A DNA stretch of 60,000 nucleotides from contig OX485807.1 of the NCBI GenBank assembly GCA_950295325.1, positions 27,687,666-27,747,665 of the forward strand. Reading direction: 5' to 3'. Source of the DNA: Polytrichum commune (taxonomy: Eukaryota; Streptophyta; Polytrichopsida; Polytrichales; Polytrichaceae). The translations under genes were made by a program, and so were the position numbers. Below the pieces are notes generated by a model that had not been told where the DNA came from, searched no databases, and worked only from the letters and a program-made list of their open reading frames with translations. This document shows, piece after piece, positions 1 to 12,329 of the stretch. How positions within the stretch are numbered: the stretch's first letter is position 1; each line of letters opens with the position of its first letter.

Positions 1-300
1 TGTGAGATGATTAGCGAAATAGATTGTGCTTGTAGTATTTTTGGAGCTCATATGAATAACTTATTCATCATCAAAGTGAAGAATCTTTTCTTGGGTTAAA
101 TGATCATATAAGTCACCCTAGTTATCATATTGATTGTTAAACCTAGAATGGTTAACAAATTTTGAGCATGTAGTCCAATCTCTTGTAAACACACATCTTT
201 GTGGTGTTTGTGCTTAGATGCACACCTAGCCACACACTACTCAAATATAAGCGTTTGACTAAGATAAGCAACCAAACTAAGCCTCCTTACCAATGTTTGT
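1..300. repeat. Dispersed repeat R1, copy a (cut by window edge)
   Basis: This stretch shares long similarity with 18770-19160, 22365-22605, 40720-41300 and 48946-49262. Shared landmarks are GGAGCTCATATGA, GTAGTCCAATCTCTTGT and the block CCACACACTACTCAAATATA. The family has short terminal inverted repeats near AGATGGGTCTTAAAATGG where both ends are present, which suggests a non-autonomous DNA element. The left end of this copy lies outside the window. Confidence 0.6.
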
Positions 301-1077
301 CTGGTATCGTTTTCTTTTCTAACCATTCGGACATCTATAATGAGAATTTCACATATTTTGATAACAATAGGGTATGAGTATTTAACAATATTTTTATTTT
401 TGATACCATTCTAGGTTCAAACACTCCAATTGCAAGACAATAGATTTCCACTTTAATTCAACTAGGGTTTTGGTCAGAAGTTGGTTGTTTTGCATACAAA
501 ACTTCCCATGTTCATTAAGTTTTGGTGCATGCTTGAAGTTGGTGCGGGGGATTGAATGAAGAACATTCTATATCGGTTCACTGACAACCAAACTCACTTT
601 AACATGCCAAGTGGTTGTGAGTACATGTACATGTACCCATTACTCCGTTTGTCGGAAGCCCATAACCAAGAGAAAGGCCTACCCATTCCTCTCTGTCCAT
701 TCCTGATCTTCAAGGTGGACAAGGACATAGATGATACAAAAAACATAGCATATTCGATCATATTTTTGAAATTCAATTTATACATGTCAGCAGTGAGTTC
801 AAGACATATTGCAACTCAAGCATCTTGTCTAACCCTCAAAATGGACCTGGGAACACAAAATTACAAAATTGAATGTCCATGAAAGTGTTTCTATATATCT
901 GAAATTTTAAGCGTGGTAAAATTGACGTTTTGACTCATAGCCTGGCTGTTTTCCCCTTTCCAATCTGTAACTCTACTCAATCTCAGTTTCAAGTTCGTTC
1001 CAAATGGCAGCTTAATCATCGTCTGAGAAGAAAGAGATCACTCGGTGTCTGTCCTCCTTTGAAATGTAAAAAAGTAA
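301..1077. other. Intergenic, no recognised feature
   Basis: AT-rich sequence downstream of the mutarotase gene. Open frames here (for example 556-882 on the plus strand) show no family motifs. The minus-strand 3' UTR of the neighbouring gene probably extends into it. Confidence 0.4.
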
Positions 1078-4000
1078 TCAAGGCTGGGTGTAAAACTTGT
1101 GGATCATCACATGCCTGTAGGTCTCACCGGGACGGACAATTACCGAAGGAAACTTGGGCTCGTTGACTGCGTTCGGGAAGCCTTGCGTTTCGAGACAAAG
1201 GCCGGCGTGAATGTTGTAAATGGCGCCACCTTTGCCAACAACTCCGTCCAAGAAGTTGCCAGTGTAAAATTGCACTCCCGGGGCGGTGGTGAACACCTCC
1301 ATAGCCCGCTTACTCGACGGATCCCACACTTTGGCAGCAAGCCGTAACCCATCGGTGTGCCCGTCGTTGCCATTCGACGACAACTCTTCCGAAGAGGAGG
1401 ACTCCTGCATGTTGCTTCGGAGGTCGTAGTTGTGGTCGTAACCGCCCGGAACTTCATTGATGCGGCTGCCGACGGAGGTTTCCTCGGTGAAGTCGAAAGG
1501 TGTGCCATGGACAGGCACAATGTCGCCAGTAGGGATTTGCGTGTTGTCAAGGGGCGTGTAGCTTGTGCTCCATAGCCGCACATGGTGTTGGAGTACGTCC
1601 CCACTCCCTTGGCCCGACAAGTTGAAGTAGCTGTGTTGTGCCAAGCTTACGGGAGTCGCCTTGTTGCCCGGCTTTGCTTCCATTTCTGTGCGCAGCTCAC
1701 AATCGCTGCTGAGTGTGTACGTGACGGACACATCAAGGTCGCCAGGGAAACCTGTTATCAAAATTACAGGTGGTTCGGGTTCAGCATAACACAAATCCTA
1801 AAACCCTACACCCAAAACAAAGAAAGCATGTTACCATGACAAGTGATTCGAGGTTGGTATACTGAACCCCAAACTATGGAAAAATGTTATCATTACAGGA
1901 GATTTGGGTCCAACACAACACACATAATAAACCTTAAACTAAGAAAACATTTTATCTTTCCTGGTAATTTGGGTTCAGCATAACACAATTCCTAGACCCT
2001 GAACCAGGAAAATATGTTACCATTACAGGTGATTCAGGTTCGACATAACACAAATCCTAAATATTAAACTTTAAATCAGGAAAATCTGTTACTATTACAG
2101 GCGATTCAGGTTTAGGGTTTAATCACAAAACTGTTCCAGGAGGGCCTCCAAGAATATTGCTCCATCAGAGCTGGAGCTCACAGTTTAGAAGCAGCTGAGA
2201 AACAATTCAGCCATGCTTGACCGATTTGTGAACCTACAAGTCACTCAAATACCCTGTTCATCTCCACCCATAAGGATGAAAATTTCTTGTAACTTGAGGT
2301 GACCACTATTAATGCCACCCAGAATGGTCAACATCATGTTTCTTTCACTGTATGGTCGTTAAAATCATCTAACCAACTGCATAAGACTCTATTGCATAAC
2401 AATAGAGTCAGCGTATTCCAGCTAGGTGAAACCCTTTTCAGACCTAGCTCTACAGGAAGTCTTTCATGTTTGAGAAAGCTTACAATAGGGTTCCACCGTT
2501 GTTCAAATGGAAGCCTGTCAAGATGGTAAGAATCAGACATCACGCCATAAAATACTAGCAAATTATTCCTCTGATGATAACAAATAGAGTCAGTGCATTC
2601 CATCGAGGTAAACCCTTTTCAGACCTAGCTCTGGAGGTCTTTAATGTTTGAGAAAGCTTATAAAAGGGTTCTACCATTGTTCGAATGGAAACCTGTCAAG
2701 ATGGTGACAATCAGACATCATGCCATAACATTTGAACAAAATATTCCTGCCAAAACAAGCTTAATATGGTATGACAAATCATCAGCCAGATCACTTTTCA
2801 ACATGTGTACTCCAAGAGCAGACAATATCACTTTGCAATGTGATTAATGAGCAGGCACCTTGTTCACCATCATGGCTATGGTAGGTAAACTGCACTGAGG
2901 GACCATCTCTGTCCAGCACCTTCCTTGCTGCCCAGACAACTTTGTCAAATCCAACAATGCCCCCTGCACATGGAATTCAAATGCCATATACCTTAAGTCC
3001 CAATCCATGAACCAGTGTGGATATAACAAGGTATAACTATCTAACCAAATCATCAAATCAACATGGTGTGTAGCACTAACGAAGTGTATTACTGTGTGAG
3101 TGAAGCAGGCACCAACCATGAAGCGTATTGGGACCATTGTTGATTGGCAAGTTGAAGCGCTCCCCATCAAGTATAAATGTACCGCGTGCAATACGATTTG
3201 CAACTCTACCAACAAGTGCCCCAAAATATGGAGAAGTACCATCCTGAGGACATCAATTAGCAACGGCAAGTGAAGAATAAAAACCTAACCCAAACGTCAT
3301 TGCTGGTAACTCCTGCCTCAACCCAAGAAAGTAGGCAATGTTTTGATCATATCAAATCAAATAACTGCAGGCAACATATAGAATACTCTGTGGAAGTGTA
3401 ATCAGAGACTGTAGGCCATTTAATTGCGCTTTACCACCTTATGGCACTTGTTGCAAGGTTTTCCGATCTCCAAAACATGTGAGCAGAAACCTTCAAACAA
3501 GGTTATATTATTATGTAAGGCAATGTATAGGCTGTCAAGGGGAATAAAATAGTTTACCATGTAAGGAGTCAAGGTGTCAAAGCCCAGCACAATGTCACCA
3601 ATTTCTCCTGTCACCGCCACCCATAAAACTTGTCAGGAGCCCTTGTGTGAGGAATCAGAATGTGTCAAAGTTCTTCTTTTTGCTCTTCATGAGAGATGGA
3701 CCTTCATCGGAGTTGATGAATTAGGAAATAATATGGTGATTGGGAGAAATAATTGCGTTGATTATGCACATCCCTTGAAGGAGTTATGAAATAACCAGTT
3801 ATCTTCTCCAATCTCCTTTCATGTACTCTCTCTCTCATGGTCATCCTGTTCTTAACCTTTGCAGGATTTCATAGAAAGGTGGTCATCATCACTCTACAAA
3901 GAAAACGATGAGTAATGGAGACATCATTATTGTTGGGCATTTGAAACAGCAGCCACCCACCATTCAATGTTAAAAACAGAAACAAAACTGTTTTTAAAAT

Positions 4001-5151
4001 ACAATAATAACAACGAGTCTCAAGGACTGGTTTATCATATATCACTCAGGAGGACCATGAATCTGGTGAAGCTAACCCTCAATCAAAAAACCCTCCAATT
4101 CCAAATGGCTACAAGAGCTCCCCCTTCTACCTAATGGAAGAGAGATTCAAAGCAACGTTTATTTCAGCTCATCTGTAGTTCCATTTTCATCGAGTTTTGA
4201 CTTTGAACCAAATCAGCCATAGCTCAACTTTGCACAGGAGACGAGATGAATACTACATATTTGACAATTCTGCTACTTAGCCATTGCTTCACTTCGCACC
4301 ACACTGATACAGCGGTTCTGTTTTAAAGGTAATTTGACCCGTGTGGCAAGCCAATTAATTCAATATGGGCAGACATTCTTGGCACTCGAAATTTTGTTCC
4401 CCTCGACAAATTTAAAACCGACCCATAAAATCAACCTCACTTCCCAAACTCACATCCGCCCTCTGGGAAAAAAAGAAACATGCTAAGCTCTCGCCGTTTG
4501 AGAGGAAACAAATCCCACCAAAAAGAAATTAACCAAAATCCCTACCACTTGTGCAACATTACCACCTCCACAGCATTCTTAAGCTTATGTAAGGAAGTCC
4601 TCTCTCTTTCTACTCTAGCAACAAGAATAAATCCCAAACCCAAAGCCCTGGATTACATGCATGCATGAATGCCACCCAACACCTCATTGTTTACCTATCT
4701 ATGTTTGGACAAAGCCTTCTCCCATCTACCAAGAATAAACTCAGAACACCTCGCCCAAAAGAATCTCACCGAATAATAATACTGCTTACACCCTCTACAC
4801 AACCACACCACTGCACCACTAAAGAATGCTATGCTATGTCCTTACATAAACCCTTGGGTTAGTATAAACTATCAAGAGATTAGTGCCATAGATACCATGG
4901 ATGACCCCACACAAAAGCCAATTGCCAAGTTAGCAACACCCACATTGCATTTCCGAACGTAGAAATTGTGTGTGTGTGTGTGTGTATTCGTATGCACCTT
5001 GAGCATCGGGGACACATAAAGACATGAGGATGGCCCCCCAGTTGGTGAAGACGGCCCGCACCCCGCCTCTCTCCAACGTATATATATACACTCCATCTCC
5101 CACACACTCCTCGCTTATGTTTCCCTTGCCAACCCCCATCTTTACCCCCAA
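1078..5151 (-). CDS. Aldose 1-epimerase (galactose mutarotase), five exons
   Basis: Interconverts the alpha and beta anomers of aldoses such as galactose and glucose, probably in the cytosol since no targeting peptide is evident. Exons on the minus strand: 5151-4998, 3607-3558, 3243-3117, 2963-2859, 1751-1078. All junctions are GT-AG and in phase, giving 369 residues, normal for the family. Visible motifs are TNWGAILMSL in exon 1, DIVLGFDTLTPY in exon 2, SPYFGALVGRVANRI and NTLHGG (substrate-binding His) in exon 3, YHSHDGEQG in exon 4, and HSYFNLSG (catalytic His) and GLCLETQGFPNA (catalytic Glu) in exon 5. The ATG at 5151 is the first in frame with exon 1. An odd Ser/Glu-rich stretch (ESSSSEELSS) interrupts the domain after GGYDHNYDL. 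Intron 4 is 1.1 kb and full of tandem repeats. A CT-rich tract lies just upstream. Confidence 0.92.
1752..2110 (-). repeat. Degenerate tandem repeat in mutarotase intron 4
   Basis: About six units of 56-73 bp, each with the core ATTACAGGTGATTCAGGTTC (plus strand) or a variant, near 1763, 1836, 1892, 1956, 2022 and 2094. The last unit on the coding strand covers the real acceptor and the first exon 5 bases: CTGTAAT...TTTCCCTGG matches CTGTAAT...TTTTCCTGG in the other units. Confidence 0.75.
2396..2740. repeat. 182-bp-offset tandem duplication in mutarotase intron 4
   Basis: Two adjacent copies share TAGAGTCAG...ATTCCA, AACCCTTTTCAGACCTAGCT, TGTTTGAGAAAGCTTA and CCTGTCAAGATGGT. The first runs from about 2396 to 2556 and the second from about 2578 to 2735. 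No coding potential fits the mutarotase. Confidence 0.8.
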
Positions 5152-5176
5152 ACTCCCCTCAAATCTCTCTTCACAA

Positions 5177-5203
5177 CTCTCTCTCTCTCTCTCTCTCTCT
5201 CTC
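5177..5203. repeat. (CT)n tract upstream of mutarotase start
   Basis: Thirteen CT dinucleotides, which read as (AG)n on the coding strand, lie 26-52 bp upstream of the predicted ATG. They probably fall in the 5' UTR or core promoter; GA/CT tracts are common there in plants. No clear TATA box was identified. Confidence 0.6.
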
Positions 5204-5734
5204 AGAACACAATGTGTGTCTTCTTAAGACACAAGCAGGTGTGTGTAAATGTCGGCCGGGATGCTTAGGCTGTCTCTACCTTGAAATATCTCATTGTCTG
5301 TGCAGATTGGGTGATGTGGGTGTGAGTTAGAGTAATGCAGACGTCATTCATGCACAGGAGTAAGTTGTGATTCAACCGAGTCTCTGACCTAAATTGAATC
5401 TCTCTCACTACTGGCATTCAATCCCTTCACTTCGGAGTATACGGTGATGTCTTTGTGCACAACCCTCCGAAGGTCTTCAAGAAGTCTTGCTGTACGTTCA
5501 CTTCAGTTTGATTGCTTCGATGCAACGTGCAAGCACGCGTGATAGGCATCTCCGACGAAACCCGCCAACGTGTTCCCGGTGTTCTCTATATATAATGGAT
5601 GTGCGCGACTCTGAAAAGTGTTGATAAAATCGGTGAGGAGTCCAATTTTGATATTCTTAGTTGGCTATATTTATCGTGCATCTTCTGCAATCAAAGTGCA
5701 CGTGTAGGTATCTCGGACAAGCCTGCGCATCTGT

Positions 5735-6850
5735 GGTAGTGGCAGTGTTCAAGATTGAAGTCTTCAATGCCCTTCAAACGTGATTTGGCCCTTCAAAATA
5801 AACTTCTCTCAAAACAACCCTCAAAACGCAACCCCAAATTGAAAATGCAGACGTTACTTGAAGTCCTCAATATAATTTGCCCACCACAAGAACCAACAAG
5901 TGTAGGCCATTGTCACTATAAGAAGTGGAGTTAGATGGTTGATTCTTAATTCTTCACATTGTACTAGAAACATGTACCATAGAATTCATGCATAAGTTTA
6001 ATATGATTTTTGTATTTTATTTCTATATTCTTGGATTGACGGCTTGGATTTGAACCAGCCCTTCAACTGAAAGGTTGAAAGCTGATGGTCCTTCAAAATG
6101 AAACTCATATGAGGGCTTCAATCTTGAACATTGGTAGTAGCGGCAGTGTGAGGAATGAGGTGTTATTAATGTTCAATATTGAAGTCTTCAACACCTGTCA
6201 AATGCCATTTTGGCCGTCAAAAAAGTCTTTTTTTTTGGGGGGGGGAGCACTTCACAAAAATGTGCTATGCAAAGTTTCCATCCTTCACAATGAAGGCCTC
6301 TCCAAAAACCGCATGTCACAAAATACAGTGGCTGCAATTTGCAAATAGAAACATAGCTGGACTCCAATCTTGGCACTCTAGCATACACTTCCAAAATTCA
6401 ATAATTCTCACAATTTTGACTTGGCAAGCACAACTATATGTGAACGTGGAGAATTGGGTGAAGAGTGATCGCAAAAGTTCTTTGAAATTTGAAACATTGG
6501 ATGTACTGATGCGAGTGTCATTATGCGGTCTTCTAATGGAGAATATGGATTGGGTTAGAATTTTTGACACTTGGAAGTCGACTGGAGTGCTTTGCCTTTG
6601 GAGTTGGATGATGATTAAGTGCACTATGTAGGGAATCTAAATAATTTCAGTGCATCATTTTTTTTTTTTGCATATACTTCTTCAATATAGTGAGACATCA
6701 TATTATTTTCATATTCAATACAAAACGGTCAATAGCAAGTTTTTTTTTGTGAAGTGTTGCAAAAACGTTTGAAAGTATGAGTGAAGTGTGATTATTTTGA
6801 AGCCCTTCACATTGAATGCATGTGCACACTTCAAACTTGAACACTGAGGG
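5735..6850. repeat. CCTTCAA-rich repeat cluster
   Basis: Phrases such as GTTCAAGATTGAAGTCTTCA (5750) recur as GTTCAATATTGAAGTCTTCA (6172) and, in related form, near 6820. Each is followed by a run of CCTTCAA words and a phrase like TGGCCGTCAAAA. This looks like three diverged copies of one sequence rather than a gene. Confidence 0.5.
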
Positions 6851-6864
6851 TGATGAATGGCGAA

Positions 6865-7835
6865 CCCTAAGCTTAAACCTCCCCCTACGAAATTTCCCGG
6901 GGAGGTAGATAGGGGCGGATATTAAACACCCCCTTACAAACTTTCGGGGGTGTCAGATCCGGGTTGGGGCAACCCTTCAAAGAAATTTTTGAACCCAACC
7001 GAAGATTGTTGCCCACCCCGCCCAACTTCGAAAAGAACATTGCCCTTGCATTCTTGAAGGCCGTTTGACTACACTTTAATCGGGCTTAAATGGTTTGAGT
7101 GTGTATAAATAGTTGTAGAAACCTAGGCCTTGTGCTCAATTGCCTTCAACTACAGTTATATAAGCTTACGTCTAGTCATGCTCAATTAGTGTGAATGTGT
7201 ATGAATACTTGTGAAACTAGAAGGCATTAACTAAAATATTATAAAATAAAAAATACTCAAAGTAAAATACTAATTTTATTTCCATTTTAGAATGAAAAAG
7301 ACTTTCTCAAATGGTAAGTAAAAAAAATTTAACCTCAATGCTAATGAAGATTTTATAATATTTTTGACTTCCAAGTTAATAACATGCTTTATTGACGATT
7401 GCACTTTGTAAATGAAACCCTAGTCAATTGTTCATTTACTAAGTGAAAATGAACATGTATATTGGATTTTGTACCTTGATGACAAATTATAATCCATTAT
7501 GAGTTATATGAACAAATGACCTTCAAAAATACAAGGGCAAATTGTTTTTTGAAATTGGGCAAAGTGGGCAACATTTTTCAGTCAAGATCTGAAAGTTTCA
7601 TATTTGTTTTTTTGGGGTTGCCTGGGGCGCCGGATCGCGGGCCCAACTCCTATCCACAGTAGACATTAACCCCCCCCCCCCTATGAACTTTTCAGGGAGG
7701 TAGATTCAGATAGGGGCAGCCCCCCATAAAGAAATCAAGATTTTCTCGACCCAACCGAAAACTTTTGCCCGCCCGCCAGACTTCAACAAAACCATTGTTC
7801 TTGCATTCTTGAAGGTCACTTATCCACAAATCCCA
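6865..7835. repeat. Two diverged direct copies flanking R2 copy A
   Basis: Copy 1 (about 6865-7065) and copy 2 (about 7672-7835) share GGGAGGTAGAT...AGGGGC, CCCAACCGAA and TTGCATTCTTGAAGG. Both contain runs of C or G. The copies face the same way and bracket R2 copy A. Confidence 0.6.
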
Positions 7836-7864
7836 TATTGAGTGCACTTCACCTTCAAGGTTCA

Positions 7865-7908
<44 letters not shown>

Positions 7909-8545
7909 CTTTCATTGAGTAAATAAGCAATTGATGGGGGTTTCAATTTCAAAGTGAAACCGTCAAAAAGCATGTAATTAACTTGGAAGTCAAAGATATT
8001 ACAAAACCCTCATTAGCATTGAGGTTATAATTTTGTAACTTACCATTGAAAGGGTCTTTGATATTCTAAAATGGAACTAAAATTATTTTTTCTATTTTTA
8101 GTATGTTTATTTTATAATAGTTTTGTTAATACCTTCTACTTTCACAAAGTGTTCATACGCATTTCAACCAATTAAGTGTGATTGAATGTAACTAAGTCTA
8201 GTTAATCTTAATTAAGCCCAATTAAATCAGAAAGTATGCTTAACAAATTAATCAAGCCTAACTAACTATAAAATATATTTACTGTAATTAATTATAGTAA
8301 GTAAATTTTATAATGAATTGTGTATGAATACTTGTGAAAGTAGAAGGCATTACCTAAAATATTATAGAAAATACATACTAAATCTGCACATTAATTTAAG
8401 TGTCATTTCAGAATGACAAAGACAATTTCAAATGGCAAGTCACAAAAATTATAACCTCAATGTTAATGAGGATTTTGTAATGTTTTTAACCTCCAAGTTA
8501 ATTACGTGCTTCATTGATAATTTCACTTTTAATGAAATCCGGCAC
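7195..8545. repeat. Repeat R2, three copies (plus, minus, plus)
   Basis: Copy A (about 7195-7420, plus), copy B (about 7925-8170, inverted) and copy C (about 8315-8545, plus) share GTATGAATACTTGTGAAA, GTAGAAGGCATTA, TTAGAATGACAAAGAC and AACCTCAATGTTAATGA. A and B form an inverted repeat with about 500 bp between them. Confidence 0.75.
7872..7905. repeat. (TA)n microsatellite
   Basis: Uninterrupted TA dinucleotides. A minus-strand open frame through it (7692-7973) encodes only YIYIYI here and is not a gene. Confidence 0.95.
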
Positions 8546-9010
8546 TGATGATAAATGTTGTAAATTGTAATCGGTCGTTCATCTTAAGTGGAGGGGCACT
8601 TCCGACAACTTGCTTGCAATTTTCTACCCACTTATAAGCCTTTTTCATTTATAACTTATAATTTACATCCCTGAGTGAGCAGATTGATTATGTCCCATAG
8701 TGCATGAGAGTCTATGGATGTCTTGTTGCTACCACAACTCGTCATCCACTCTCCTTTCGCATGTTATGTAATTTGTAGGTATTCACAACCTTTTACTTGA
8801 TTCTGTGGGATAATAAAGATTTCCTATACTATCTTGAATGCAAACATGTAGTCTATGTTGGAGAAAAGCAATCAATGTGCTATTTTCCAATTTAACTTAC
8901 GCATTTGTAATTCAAAATCTTCACAAGATTTCATTTCCAGATTTGGGACCCTACCTATACTCCAAATCGAGTGTAAATAACCCTGAAGACCTATTTGCCA
9001 AGAAGTAATA

Positions 9011-9060
9011 CTCCCTCCGTCCCCAAATGATTGTCCTACCTCTCGGATTTCTTTGTCCCA
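9011..9060 (+). mobile_element. Stowaway-like MITE terminus (one end only)
   Basis: CTCCCTCCGTCCCCAAATGA preceded by TA matches the classic Stowaway/Tc1-mariner MITE end of flowering plants, including the TA target. I did not find a matching inverted end within the next kilobase, so this may be a truncated copy. Confidence 0.55.
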
Positions 9061-9741
9061 AATTAATTGTCTGGTTTATCTGCCTGGCTAGAAATTGGAG
9101 GCACAAAGTCAAATTTTTGCGTGCCAAACTTTCATCTCAAGATTTGTGGTTGTGGTTGTGGTTGCGGTTACTTTTTGGTTATGGTGTCGTGGAGGAAACT
9201 TATCAAATGGGATAGACTTGGGGGTGTTAAAATGTTCTTGAGTTTAAGACCTAAACCAACAATACCTTCTAGATTGCAATTTGAGAAGTAACTCACCGTC
9301 GACCACAAGGATATGCAAACTATAAGTTTGAATGAAAAGAAGGTCTCACGTGATAAGGGTGGCTTAAACCTGAGGCCTAAACTTGGATCTCATGAGAATA
9401 TTAAGGTCAAGCTAGTTAAGGCCATAATTAATACTTAGATGGGTGACTCTTTAACATTTGGTGCACCCTACCACCTATGATCACCCAATCACAGTGGGGA
9501 TATATAAGTGGACTGGATATTTTTCAACCAACCATGTGCGAACCCAAGGACTTTGCCTTTGGGGGAGATAGGTGTCGGGCAACTTTGTATGCCAGTTCAA
9601 GGTTTTCGCCTTCGAAAGGAGTCATTAGTCTTTGGGGGGCCTTTGTCTTTCCTAATGCCCGTTTTAGGATTACATGTAGACTTAGACCAACTCAAATATG
9701 AAGCAACATCATAAATCACTCCAGTGGCAACATTATAGTCG

Positions 9742-9767
9742 TCTTTCTTTCTTTCTTTCTTTCTTTT
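9742..9767. repeat. (TTTC)n microsatellite
   Basis: About six tandem TTTC units in an otherwise unremarkable intergenic stretch. The surrounding sequence from 9061 to 10050 contains no supported gene. Confidence 0.9.
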
Positions 9768-10049
9768 GTACATGGTTAACCCCTAACTTCCCAAGCTTCT
9801 TCCGTCCATGAACCCCACCTAACTCATTCATCTGCAATCAAAGAACTATGAACATCAACCCAACATGGATATTAGCCCATAAACTCGTGACTATGCAACT
9901 TGGTGATGATGATAATGCATGAAAAAAATGTCAACAGTGGAAATGGTCATGTTTTTGTTATGTCGGGAACGCATGTGAGGGTGTTGACTCCAATCGATGT
10001 TTGCCACTTCAATGCAAATTATGTCTAAACAACAAAGAAGTGAAATAAA

Positions 10050-10235
10050 GTTTTACATAACTTTACTTAGTGTTCAACTCTCATTTTATGGGCCCTCATA
10101 ATGTAACAGTTAGATACTTGAATTGCTATGCAAGGAGACTTAGATTTAGATTGAGCTCCCAACATCCCACTGCTATATTTTGAGGGTCATGTTGTTGCGT
10201 AATATTATGTATGTTCATGTAAAATTGACCTTTGT
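10050..10235. repeat. Dispersed repeat R3, copy a
   Basis: Shares GTTCAACTCTCATTTT, GTGGGCCCTC/ATGGGCCCTC, CTCCCAACATCCCACTG and TATATTTTGAG with 54570-54745, in the same orientation. Function unknown. Confidence 0.7.
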
Positions 10236-10744
10236 GCTCACATTGATCATTCAATTTAATGTTTCGACACTCTTTGTTTTGTAATGAAATTCTCTGCATA
10301 CATGTGGTTGGAAGTATGGAACAATTTACATACTCCAAATGATGGTGGCTAGCTTATTATGGTTTGCACATTTTGGCATGAGCATTGGTGGAGGTGCTCA
10401 ACAATTGAGTTGTTCCCATCTAGTGGATCACATAAGCATTCCACCTATTTTTCAAGTGGTTATAATCTAAAAATCCAAAGAGTCATCCATGCCCATTTTT
10501 CACCTCAAAATAGCTCATCTCCTATGTTTCAAGACCTATGGATAAATCCCTCCATAGAAAGATTCCACAACCAACATTAAGCGAAATGCACTCAAAAAAA
10601 CCCTTTCATAGTCTTGGGAAGTTAAGGGTTAAACCACGACCACAACCACCTTTGGGCTTGGGTTTCATGGGATGTGCATAAACTCATCCACCCATGGCTG
10701 AAAGAACTACATAAGAAGCAAAATCATTACAAGTTGAAACTGAC

Positions 10745-12260
10745 ATTTACATATATTTGGACAAACCACTTGTTTTTCTCTAGTGTGTGCATCTAAAAAG
10801 GCTATTAAATTTTACGAAGTCAAGGTAGATGTACAAAAGGGGGCCCCAAGGTTTAGAGAAAAAATTGACAATAAATGTGTTAGTTTCATCCACTTCACAT
10901 TTTATCCATTGTTTTCATATGTCCTCAATGACTATCATGTGTCTTCTTATTAGGGTTTGCAGTTGCATTCTAGGTTTTTACAAACTAGAGGCTCTTGGAG
11001 CTCTCACGGGCTTCCTTTAGTTTTGCTCTGGATTGCGGCTAAGTTAATGTACTCTTTTCTTTGTTTGTTTGATGCAATTGTTGAGTTACAACTATGAATG
11101 ACAAACATTCAATGACTTTCTCTTTGAAAACTGAAAGTGGATTTCATATGCAATAGAGGATTATTTAATTCATGATGTGTAGTTTGTATATGTTGTGGGG
11201 GCATTTATCACATTAAATTGAAAATCTAGTATAAATACACAAGTCCAAATTTTAGCATGTTGTTATTACGTATACATATGTAATTCTCTATAAACTTCTT
11301 GTATATAGGGGGTTTAATTTCATAACGACCCACACAAGTCATTTAGGTTTCCAATGCAAAATGCACCCCTTGGGGAATGTTTGTATTCCATGTTCGCCAA
11401 CCACCATGTTTGTGTAGTTTTGGGATCTAATGTATGTCATATTGGCGGGTGGAATTGTCCATAATTCATGCATGAATTTAAAATATACTTAAATCTTAGT
11501 TTTGAGGTCCATTCATTCCTATTGGTCCCCTCTGGCTAATGTTAGGTCTTGGATGTCATTTTGGAGTCAAATTGATATAAACACAACGTTTGAAGATATA
11601 TAATACCTTGTTGCATTTCACCTCTCCAATGGATAAGTTTACCTAGACACCGCATAACTCGAATTCCACTAGTGTAGTATACTAATCAACCCTTCAATGC
11701 CATGCCACAACGTGTAAGAAGGTTAAACATACAAAAATATTCAAAAGTTTGGAATTCATTTGAAACCGCCTCTTGGACTACGGTTGCATTGCATGAAAGG
11801 AACATCCCTTTACGAATACAAAGTGCTTTCTATTGGTGCGAGTTGGTGAATTGAATATAAAATTCACTTTCACTTTCCAATGAGAAAGTCAATGAACATT
11901 TCATATCCTTAACATGTAATTCAACAATTACATCAAGCAAACAAAGATAAGAGCAAATGAGTTTAGCTACAATCCATAGAACAAAACTCAATAAAGTTCA
12001 TGAGTGCTTTAAAAACAATTTGTAAAAACCTAGAATGCAAATGCAAACTTCAATAATAATTGACAAGGTAGTCATCGAGGACTATTACCATATGACAACA
12101 ATGAATGAAAACATGAAATGGATGAAACTAGCACATCCATTGTCAAGTTTCTTTGTATACCCTATGCACCCTTTTGTACATCTACCTTTACTTCAACATT
12201 CTTGATAGCCTTTGTAAATGTACGCACTTTAGAAAAACAATACCTCTCTCTTATGTATAC
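10745..12260. repeat. Large imperfect inverted repeat (foldback element)
   Basis: The left arm (about 10745-11145) is repeated in inverted orientation at about 11845-12260. Matching stretches include GTAGATGTACAAAAGGG, GCATTCTAGGTTTTTACAAA, TTTGTTTG.TTGATG.AATTGTTGA and TGACTTTCTC. About 700 bp of unrelated sequence lies between. Arms of this size suggest a foldback or TIR transposon, or a hairpin RNA source. Confidence 0.75.
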
Positions 12261-12329
12261 TATGTATGCAAATGTCTTAATTAATACTCCTGCTTACACT
12301 CATGTTACATTAAACATGGTATGAAGAGT

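Larger units (their letters stand above)
5204..9010. other. Intergenic repeat-rich region
   Basis: No supported gene. It holds the CCTTCAA-rich repeats (5735-6850), a pair of GC-richer repeats (6865-7065 and 7672-7835), three copies of repeat R2 (7195-8545), a TA microsatellite and homopolymer runs near 6230 and 6658. The largest open frame (6179-6631) shows no motif. Confidence 0.5.

Noticed and set aside
6179-6631. 150-codon plus-strand open frame
   Set aside because: Overlaps CCTTCAA repeats and a T/G homopolymer run, with no motif or neighbouring exons.
7692-7973. Open frame of 93 codons
   Set aside because: It crosses a TA microsatellite and a dispersed repeat; composition is low-complexity.
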